From assembly GCA_029858465.1 (NCBI GenBank), contig JAOUEZ010000006.1, forward strand, positions 1 through 20,670: DNA of 20,670 nucleotides. The letters run 5' to 3'. The translations under genes and the position numbers were made by a program. The notes under the pieces were generated by a model. It worked only from the letters and a program-made list of their open reading frames with translations. It searched no databases and was not told the DNA's origin. Positions within the stretch are counted from its first letter, which is position 1; every line of letters starts with the position of its first letter. Source of the stretch: Thermoplasmata archaeon (GTDB lineage Archaea; Thermoplasmatota; Thermoplasmata; UBA10834; DTMW01). This document shows, in pieces, positions 15,082-20,670 of this stretch.

Positions 15082-16289
15082 GACAGATACCTCCTCGGAT
15101 CGGCAATCTTTCCTTCCAGCGCACTTGCCGCCACAGTCGCCGGGCTAGCGAGGAATATCTTTGCATCGCTTGAACCCATCCTGCCCTTGAAGTTCCTGTT
15201 GCTCGAGGATATGCAGATCTCCCTCTCCCCCAACACTCCCTCGTGAGCCCCGAGACAGGGTCCGCATCCGGGATTTGTGACGATCGCGCCTGCCTTGACA
15301 AGCCTCTCCAGGATCCCTTCTCTTGCTGCAGCCATGTATATCGAAGATGATGCAGGGGTGATTATGAGGCGCGTGCCCAGATGGATCCTCTTACCGGACA
15401 GGATAGAAGCCGCAACGGCGAGATCTTCGAGCCGCCCGTTAGTGCAAGAGCCGATGAAGGCCTGATCAATCCTCATGCCCTCCACATCGACCACGGGGAC
15501 AACATTATCGACTGAATGTGGGATTGCAACTACAGGTTCAGCCCTCTTCGCGTCAATCTCCACAATTTTGGCATATTTCGTATTCTCATCAGGTTTTACT
15601 TCAGAGGGAACTATTGCACTTTTTGCTCCCGTCTCAGCCGCCATGTTGCACAGGGTCATCCTATCTGCAAGGTTGGATTTGTTGAAGAAACTTCCATGGA
15701 ACTCGATGCAGCAGTAATCTGCCCCCATCGCGCCGAGCTTGCCGATCATGAGAAGAGACAAATCCTTCGCGAAGATTCCTTTCTCCGGATTGCCTTGTAT
15801 CGTGAATTTTATGCTTTCGGGAACCCTGAGCCAGAGGGATCCTTTGGCCCATACAGACGCCATGTCCGTAGCACCTATGCCTATTCCCAAAGCCCCTACC
15901 GCTCCGTATGTCGTCGAATGAGAGTCCGTACCGAGCACGAGCATGCCCGGCTTGACAAGCCCTTTCTCTATAAGCACCTGATGGCAGACTCCCAATCCGA
16001 CATCGAAGAATTTCTCGATGCCGTAGTCTGCGACTATCTTCCTCACTGCTCTTTGCGCATTCGCGGAATTGACCGTATTGGCAGGAACTCGATGGTCAAG
16101 GACAATAGCTATCGATGCGGGATTTGCTATCTGCTTCGCCCCTATCTCGCGGAAAATCTGATTCACGAGGAATGCGTTGTCGTGCGACATTGCGAGATCG
16201 GGAGATGCATCGATGATATCTCCCGCCTTGGGATTGTCTTTTCCCGACGCTCTTGCAAGTATCTTCTCGCAGACGCTCTTCCCTGACAT
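15078..16289 (-). CDS. leuC: 3-isopropylmalate/homoaconitate-type dehydratase, large subunit
   Basis: This 403-residue aconitase-superfamily subunit matches the archaeal-type two-subunit LeuC/HacA length. Iron-sulfur ligands are C282 (IGSCTNGR) and C342, C345 (NPGCGPCLGAHEG). Other landmarks are LDHRVPA (64), GVCHQ (about 100), LGTDSHSTTYGA (119) and GATDMA (139). It catalyses stereospecific water removal and re-addition on a hydroxy-acid. No leuA or leuB is in the window, so leucine, lysine/2-oxosuberate or dimethylmalate-type pathways are all possible. The start has a TATA-like box about 30 nt upstream, fitting a very short leader. It is divergent from iorA. Confidence 0.95.
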   Translation of the reverse strand: MSGKSVCEKILARASGKDNPKAGDIIDASPDLAMSHDNAFLVNQIFREIGAKQIANPASIAIVLDHRVPANTVNSANAQRAVRKIVADYGIEKFFDVGLGVCHQVLIEKGLVKPGMLVLGTDSHSTTYGAVGALGIGIGATDMASVWAKGSLWLRVPESIKFTIQGNPEKGIFAKDLSLLMIGKLGAMGADYCCIEFHGSFFNKSNLADRMTLCNMAAETGAKSAIVPSEVKPDENTKYAKIVEIDAKRAEPVVAIPHSVDNVVPVVDVEGMRIDQAFIGSCTNGRLEDLAVAASILSGKRIHLGTRLIITPASSSIYMAAAREGILERLVKAGAIVTNPGCGPCLGAHEGVLGEREICISSSNRNFKGRMGSSDAKIFLASPATVAASALEGKIADPRRYLS

Positions 16290-16429
16290 GTTAGCCTTAA
16301 AGCGAATGATTGCTCGGATATTTTAGATTGCCCTGAGGGCCGTTTGCCATGTGCAATTTTCACATCACAAATGATATCATGGTTCACAGTAGGTTTATTT
16401 CTCATCAATGGCCTATACAAAACGATTAG
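16290..16429. promoter_or_regulatory. Divergent promoter region leuC/iorA with three palindromes
   Basis: TATA-like boxes lie at 16318-16327 (minus strand, for leuC) and 16392-16400 (plus strand, for iorA); both predict very short leaders. Between them are GCCCT-g-AGGGC (16330-16340), ATGTG-7-CACAT (16349-16365) and the perfect palindrome ATGATATCAT (16371-16380). These are candidate operators for one regulator of both transcripts. Confidence 0.5.
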
Positions 16430-18274
16430 ATGCGGACAATCCTCCAGGGGAAGGCAGGGAGCGATATCCTGCTGCTTGGAAATGAGGCTATCGCACGAGG
16501 CGCTTTAGAATCGGAAATCGCCATCGCCACAACCTATCCGGGGACGCCTGCTTCCGAGATCGGGGATTCTATTGCACGCGTCGCGCCTGATGTGGGGGTA
16601 TATTTTGAATATTCCGTTAATGAGAAGGTCGCGCTCGAGGTCGCGATAGGCGCGTCTCTCGCAGGACTCCGAGCTATAACGAGCATGAAGCATGTCGGGG
16701 TGAACGTCGCGGCGGATGCCTTGCTATCCCTCTCCTACATGGGGATTGACGGCGGCCTCGTGCTCGTGACCGCGGACGACCCCTCTTGTCACTCTTCTCA
16801 AAATGAGCAGGATAATCGCTATTACTCCCGGATTGCGAGCCTTCCTTTGCTAGAACCTTCAAATCCTCAAGAATGCTATGAAATGGTAAAAATTGCTTTC
16901 GAACTGTCAGAGAAGCTATCTCTGCCAGTAATAATTAGAGAAACGACGCGGATTGCGCACATGGCAGGAATCGTCAAAGTAGGGGAGATCAAGAAGAACA
17001 GCCGGACCGGAATGTTCGACCGGGAGCGCCAGTACATCCTCCTGCCCGCGGTTGCGAGAAGGAAGCATGCGGAGCTGCTCCAGAAGATGGATGTTGCCAG
17101 GAGGATTTCGGAATCGTCGGAACTCAACAAGATCTTTCAGATAGGCAAGAAATCAAAATGGGGTATCATCACGTCCTCCGCGGGGTTCAATTATGCAATG
17201 GAGGTCTGCAAGGATATTCCCCTCGATATTGAGATCCTTAAGATCGGTTTCAGCCATCCTTTGCCCGAGCAGAAGATAGCCTCCTTTTTGAAAGATAAGG
17301 ACAAGGTGCTCGTCGTGGAGGAATTGGAGCCCCTGCTCGAGAATGATGTGAGAACGATCAAGGAACGGGAAGGCTTGAAGACTGAGATATTGGGAAAAGC
17401 GACAGGTCATTTCTCGGCCCTTTATGAGTATACTCCCGACATCGTGCAGAGCGCTGTAGAATGCGTGTTTCTCGGCAAAAGACCTGAAGCTGAAAGAATA
17501 CCCGCCTCTGCTCCTGATCTGCCCGTGCGTCCCCCTATAATGTGCCCGGGCTGCCCTCATTCGGCGACATATTACGCGGTCAAAATCGCCACAAAGGGGA
17601 GGGCGATATTCCCGAACGACATCGGATGCTATTCGCTCGGCGCAGTCGCCCCTTACAAAATGGGCGACACTATGCTGTGCATGGGTTCATCTATCGGCAT
17701 AGCGGAAGGGCTGTCGAAAAGCCTCGAGGACCCGATAATCGCATTCATAGGCGACTCGACCTTCTATCACGGCGGCATGCCCGCGCTTGCCAATGCGGTC
17801 CACGGCGGACACAAGATGATGGTCATAATTCTGGATAATGGGACCACGGCGATGACAGGACATCAACCTCACCCGGGCTCGAATGTGAACGCCTTTGGAG
17901 AATCCGCACCTGCGCTTCATCTGGAGAAGGTCATTGAAGGATTCGGAATAGATATCGTCAGAGTCGTCGACCCGTATGATTTCAAGAACACGGTCAATGC
18001 GATCACGGAAGAGCTCGAACAGAAGGCTCTCTCCATCATCATCGCCCGCCGAGCCTGCGCACTGTTAGAGATGGCCGAGCGCGGCAAAATCCTCGGCAGG
18101 AGAAGGACGATAGATCAGGAGAAGTGCAAGAAGTGTGGCTCCTGCATTGATGGGCTCGGCTGCCCGGCGATATCCCGTCAAGATAATATCTACTCGATCA
18201 ACGAAATATTGTGCATCGGCTGCGGGGTATGCAACCAGATCTGCCCGCATTCGGCGATAGGGGTGAAGAAATGA
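16430..18274 (+). CDS. iorA: Indolepyruvate:ferredoxin oxidoreductase, alpha subunit
   Basis: This 614-residue subunit oxidises aryl-2-oxo acids such as indolepyruvate to the acyl-CoA, with CoA and reduced ferredoxin, in amino-acid fermentation. The pyrimidine-binding half opens with GNEAIARGALE and TTYPGTPASEIGDS and has a conserved EYSVNEKVALEVAIGAS. The TPP half starts at MCPGCPHSATYY (about 371) with GDSTFYHGG (about 440) and ILDNGTTAMTGHQPHPG (about 467). The C-terminus has two 4Fe-4S motifs (about 565-612): CKKCGSC...C and CIGCGVCNQICP. Length matches archaeal IorA. The ATG has a TATA-like box about 30 nt upstream and no Shine-Dalgarno. iorB overlaps its stop. Confidence 0.96.
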   Translation: MRTILQGKAGSDILLLGNEAIARGALESEIAIATTYPGTPASEIGDSIARVAPDVGVYFEYSVNEKVALEVAIGASLAGLRAITSMKHVGVNVAADALLSLSYMGIDGGLVLVTADDPSCHSSQNEQDNRYYSRIASLPLLEPSNPQECYEMVKIAFELSEKLSLPVIIRETTRIAHMAGIVKVGEIKKNSRTGMFDRERQYILLPAVARRKHAELLQKMDVARRISESSELNKIFQIGKKSKWGIITSSAGFNYAMEVCKDIPLDIEILKIGFSHPLPEQKIASFLKDKDKVLVVEELEPLLENDVRTIKEREGLKTEILGKATGHFSALYEYTPDIVQSAVECVFLGKRPEAERIPASAPDLPVRPPIMCPGCPHSATYYAVKIATKGRAIFPNDIGCYSLGAVAPYKMGDTMLCMGSSIGIAEGLSKSLEDPIIAFIGDSTFYHGGMPALANAVHGGHKMMVIILDNGTTAMTGHQPHPGSNVNAFGESAPALHLEKVIEGFGIDIVRVVDPYDFKNTVNAITEELEQKALSIIIARRACALLEMAERGKILGRRRTIDQEKCKKCGSCIDGLGCPAISRQDNIYSINEILCIGCGVCNQICPHSAIGVKK

Positions 18275-18897
18275 GGACGGACATTTTCCTCGCAGGGGTG
18301 GGCGGACAGGGTATACTGTCATTCGCACGAGTGCTCGGCGTCCTCGGGCTCATGAGAAAGATGAATGTGGTCATCGGGGAGACACATGGCATGGCGCAGA
18401 GGGGCGGCTCAGTGACCGCGACCGTGAGATACGGGGATGTCTATGGTTCGATAATCGGCATCGGGAAGGCAGACCTGCTCGTCGGCTTCGAGCCTCTCGA
18501 GGCTGCGAGATATGCAAGGATACTCTCCCCCAAGGGGACGGCTATTGTCAGTACCTCTCCGATCGTGCCCTATTCTATCTCTGCGACTCGGGGGAAATAC
18601 CCGGAGACTCAGGACTTGATAGGCATCCTCAGGAACAGAGGGAACATGGTGATTGCATTCGATGCGAACGAAATTGCAGAGAAGGTGAAGTTCATATTGA
18701 CCGCGAACTCCGCACTTCTCGGAGCGGTAGCTTCGACAGGTAAAATCGATGCTCAACTCGAGGACTTCAGGAGCGCGATCAAGAAGACCGTCCCAAGGAA
18801 AGCGAAGGAGAATCTCGCCGCATTCGATCTCGGATACGAGATTGGCAGGAAGGTCGCTGAGGAACAGAAAATCACGGATTCTGGCAAGAAAAAATGA
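18271..18897 (+). CDS. iorB: Indolepyruvate:ferredoxin oxidoreductase, beta subunit
   Basis: This 208-residue gamma-domain subunit completes the IorAB enzyme. It starts MRTDIFLAGVGGQGILSFAR, where GxGGQG is the family signature, and contains GETHGMAQRGGSV (about 37-49) and PLEAARY near residue 75. The start at 18271 is preferred over an upstream in-frame ATG (18211) because it overlaps the iorA stop as ATGA. The longer form would also add 20 residues read out of the ferredoxin coding region. The length fits IorB. The lysine-rich tail is unremarkable. Confidence 0.96.
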   Translation: MRTDIFLAGVGGQGILSFARVLGVLGLMRKMNVVIGETHGMAQRGGSVTATVRYGDVYGSIIGIGKADLLVGFEPLEAARYARILSPKGTAIVSTSPIVPYSISATRGKYPETQDLIGILRNRGNMVIAFDANEIAEKVKFILTANSALLGAVASTGKIDAQLEDFRSAIKKTVPRKAKENLAAFDLGYEIGRKVAEEQKITDSGKKK

Positions 18898-18920
18898 TCT
18901 ATCAGACCTTAATGGTCAAG

Positions 18921-18930
18921 ATTTTATAAA
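18921..18930 (+). promoter_or_regulatory. TATA box of tRNA-Val
   Basis: ATTTTATAAA ends 26 bases before the mature tRNA start, the expected archaeal spacing. Confidence 0.65.
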
Positions 18931-18955
18931 GGGAAGCCATGTTAGGAAAAGCACT

Positions 18956-19028
18956 GGGCCCATGGTCTAGTGGCTATGACGGCGCCCTTACAAGGCGCAG
19001 ATCACCGGTTCGAATCCGGTTGGGCCCA
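18956..19028 (+). tRNA. tRNA-Val (anticodon TAC)
   Basis: The 73-nt cloverleaf has acceptor GGGCCCA/TGGGCCC, anticodon arm GCGCC-CTTACAA-GGCGC (anticodon TAC) and T arm ACCGG-TTCGAAT-CCGGT. The discriminator is A; CCA is not encoded and there is no intron. Confidence 0.96.
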
Positions 19029-19073
19029 CTGATCTCAATTTGATTTCGTGCTTCTCTAACAATCGCGTATGGT

Positions 19074-19286
19074 TTATCTCTTCTTCTTCTTTTTCGCTTT
19101 CTTCCTCACGACCTTTTTCTTCACTTTCTTCTTTGCTCCTCCGCCACCGACCATCTTGAAGACCTTCGTGCCACACGATGGGCATTTGCCGGTTACAGCC
19201 TTGCGCTTGTTCTTCATTGTCACAGGCTTGACTTCAGACTTCACTTTCTTCCTGCACTTCACACAATACATCGTTTCAGATACCAT
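19074..19286 (-). CDS. DUF5679 zinc-ribbon protein with lysine-rich tail
   Basis: This 70-residue protein reads MYCVKCRKKV at about 6-15 and VTMKNKRKAVTGKCPSCGTK at about 22-41. That is the DUF5679 pattern of two CxxC pairs (C8, C11, C35, C38) around a VTMKNxRKA core. About 19 residues at the end are nearly all Lys and Arg (52-70), as in proteins that bind nucleic acid. The ATG at 19286 sits 8 nt after AGGAG; an in-frame GTG three codons upstream overlaps that site and is less likely. Function is unknown. It converges on tRNA-Val. Confidence 0.9.
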   Translation of the reverse strand: MVSETMYCVKCRKKVKSEVKPVTMKNKRKAVTGKCPSCGTKVFKMVGGGGAKKKVKKKVVRKKAKKKKKR

Positions 19287-19377
19287 TTTTTTCACTCCTT
19301 TCCACTAGAATAACTGTGCTATTGCATCGCATTTCTGCTATTTGACGATATTCAATACCCTTCCCCAAGGCGAAATT

Positions 19378-19404
19378 ACGGTTAATTCACGGTCTATTGA
19401 CGGT
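19378..19404. repeat. Three ACGGT direct repeats at 11-bp spacing
   Basis: ACGGT starts at 19378, 19389 and 19400, so the copies lie on one face of the helix. They are about 92 bp upstream of the DUF5679 start and 170 bp upstream of the Spo0M-like gene. They could be a regulator site; chance is possible with 5-mers. Confidence 0.4.
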
Positions 19405-19530
19405 TTGACCCTTCGTAGAAGAGGGGCGATTCAACAGCCTGCTTTCTGCTTGGAAATCATGAGATATATGTATTGAATTCCTATCTACTGGCTCATAGCA
19501 TTTATCTGAACTGAAAATGAGGAGGGAAGG

Positions 19531-19540
19531 AATATATATC
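19531..19540 (+). promoter_or_regulatory. TATA box of the Spo0M-like gene
   Basis: AATATATATC lies about 40 bp upstream of the ATG, giving a leader of roughly 15 nt that includes GGTGGG before the start. Confidence 0.5.
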
Positions 19541-19575
19541 TCGCAAACCGCCATAGTCCCCAATACGGTGGGTAA

Positions 19576-20016
19576 ATGGGGCTTCTTGACAAGATGAAAA
19601 GCGTAGGAACTGCCATGACTGGCGGTGCGGCGAAAGTGAGCTTAGAATACCCTCATCAGGTTATGAAGGTGGGAGATTCGATACCGGTGAAGGTGACCGT
19701 GGTCTCGACCGGCAAAGAGGTCAAGTCCGGCGGAGTCTTCGTTGATGTGCATGCTTTCGAGAGCGGGCAGGTCAAATGCAAGCACTGCGGACAGATGGCC
19801 ACAGTAAGCAACCAGACTGTGAAGCAGGCGATATCTATTGCGCCCGCATTTGTGCTTCAGCCGAACGAGACGAAAGTCTTCGAATCTACCATACAGATAC
19901 CGATGGGACAGTCGACCTACAACGGCCAAGTCAGACACGAATGGAAGATCAGGGGCAGGCTCGATGCTTTCGGCAACGACCCTGACTCGGGATACCAGGT
20001 CATAGAAGTAAGATAA
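19576..20016 (+). CDS. Spo0M/arrestin-like protein
   Basis: This 146-residue protein has an arrestin-type beta-sandwich pattern: it opens with an amphipathic MGLLDKMKSVGTAMTGGAAK, then VSLEYPHQVMKVGDSIPVKV (about 21-40). It ends RHEWKIRGRLDAFGNDPDSG (120-139), close to sporulation-control Spo0M and eukaryotic arrestin-fold relatives. Such proteins act as cytoplasmic scaffolds; the archaeal role is unknown. It is shorter than bacterial Spo0M, covering about one arrestin lobe, and carries a CKHC pair (C68, C71) that may bind metal. It has its own TATA box and is monocistronic by spacing. Confidence 0.8.
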   Translation: MGLLDKMKSVGTAMTGGAAKVSLEYPHQVMKVGDSIPVKVTVVSTGKEVKSGGVFVDVHAFESGQVKCKHCGQMATVSNQTVKQAISIAPAFVLQPNETKVFESTIQIPMGQSTYNGQVRHEWKIRGRLDAFGNDPDSGYQVIEVR

Positions 20017-20115
20017 GGATTCATGCATTGGCCGATTTTGGGCTGCCCGTATCTCCAAATCCTTTTCCCTCTTTCTAATTACCTCTATTTTCCAATACCC
20101 CTCAATAAGGCTCAT

Positions 20116-20132
20116 AACCGAATATTGCGGTT
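20116..20132. promoter_or_regulatory. Inverted repeat upstream of the GyrI-like gene
   Basis: AACCG-7-CGGTT lies 18 bp before the ATG, around an AATATT core. Its place near the expected transcript start suits a repressor site; this is inference. Confidence 0.35.
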
Positions 20133-20150
20133 CATGCCTGAGGTGGTATT

Positions 20151-20621
20151 ATGGCAAGCCCGAAGTTTGAGAGCCGTAAGGCGGCTGATTTAGCGTATAT
20201 CGAGCACAGAGGACCCTATGATAAAGTGCCCTGGGAGGCATACATAGAGCGACTTTATGGTTGGGCCAAGAATCAGAAGGTAATGCCGGGTTTCTACCCG
20301 ATGGGGATATACCTTGACGAACCGAGAACATGCGACCCTATGAATTGCAGGAGCGAGATAGCAATCCCCTTCAAGGGAAAGGCGAAGGAAGAGGCGGGAA
20401 TCAAGATCAGACACATGCCCGCACTCAAGGTGGCCACAATATCCCACAAAGGCCCGGGTAGTGAGTTCCAGAACACATACAATACCTTGACGAGCTGGAT
20501 CGACAAGAAGGGATACATATTGGCAGGTCCTCCAATGGAGGTCTACTCGAAGAAGCCGGAAGTCATGAACGGGGTGACAATCCTCTATGCAAAGGTCATG
20601 ATGCCTGTGAAGAAGAAATGA
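20151..20621 (+). CDS. GyrI-like small-molecule-binding protein
   Basis: This 156-residue protein fits the GyrI-like/AraC effector-binding (SHS2 duplication) fold. It shows DLAYIEHRGPYDKV (about 13-26), YGWAKNQKV, GFYPMGIYLDEPRTC (about 47-61), CRSEIAIPF and a second half with LKVATISHKGPGSEFQNTY. The fold usually binds hydrophobic ligands or drugs. There is no attached DNA-binding domain, so it is a stand-alone form, common in archaea and bacteria. GAGGTGG precedes the ATG by about 4 nt. No clear partner gene follows within the window. Confidence 0.87.
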   Translation: MASPKFESRKAADLAYIEHRGPYDKVPWEAYIERLYGWAKNQKVMPGFYPMGIYLDEPRTCDPMNCRSEIAIPFKGKAKEEAGIKIRHMPALKVATISHKGPGSEFQNTYNTLTSWIDKKGYILAGPPMEVYSKKPEVMNGVTILYAKVMMPVKKK

Positions 20622-20670
20622 TGAGCCCCATCAAGATTGCCCATTAAAAATATGTCCGATGTAGCCTATC

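Noticed and set aside
18211..18270. Longer form of IorB starting 20 codons upstream
   Set aside because: The added part is the iorA ferredoxin segment in another frame; the ATGA overlap start gives the conserved N-terminus.
18988..19185. 65-codon minus-strand frame ending in GPTGFEPVICAL
   Set aside because: It is a translation of tRNA-Val and the lysine-rich DUF5679 region in the wrong frame.

Overview
The window looks archaeal and most likely belongs to a Thermoplasmata-type euryarchaeote of the anaerobic, amino-acid-fermenting kind. I infer this from family content, not from a database search. Supporting points are an archaeal-type RpoK-RpsB-MEMO informational cluster, TATA boxes about 25-30 bp upstream of transcript starts, GGTGA/GGAGG-type ribosome sites mixed with near-leaderless genes, tRNAs without a complete encoded CCA, a PGF-like surface-protein domain and an IorAB ferredoxin oxidoreductase.

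Layout. At 1-2343 there is a minus-strand informational cluster: rpoK, rpsB and, at the left edge, a MEMO1-family gene. A plus-strand membrane-protein gene (619-1530) sits inside it. Both rpoK and MEMO lack an ATG start (CTG and TTG respectively). Positions 2588-4432 hold a class III PLP aminotransferase facing a zinc-ribbon membrane protein. Positions 4580-11413 are a single 2277-residue secreted protein (GTG start). It carries a ricin-type lectin, a fascin-like trefoil, a hydrophobic hairpin, three calcium-binding thrombospondin type 3 (TSP3) blocks, an NHL propeller and archaeal or bacterial surface-protein C-terminal domains. Positions 11521-13665 are an accessory stretch. Two near-identical 94-bp tRNA-like repeats bracket an AT-rich GNAT acetyltransferase gene; next come a cysteine-rich 4Fe-4S protein and tRNA-Arg(TCG).

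Positions 13768-18897 hold metabolism: a small membrane protein, then a minus-strand set of LeuC-type and LeuD-type dehydratase subunits with a class II aldolase, divergent from iorA-iorB. Positions 18956-20670 hold tRNA-Val(TAC), a DUF5679 zinc-ribbon protein, a Spo0M/arrestin-like protein and a GyrI-like protein.

How the parts fit. The aminotransferase and IorAB fit amino-acid catabolism through 2-oxo acids with ferredoxin reduction. The LeuCD-aldolase set is tightly coupled but has no leuA or leuB beside it, so its substrate is open. The giant secreted protein and the repeat-flanked GNAT segment are the most unusual parts of the window.
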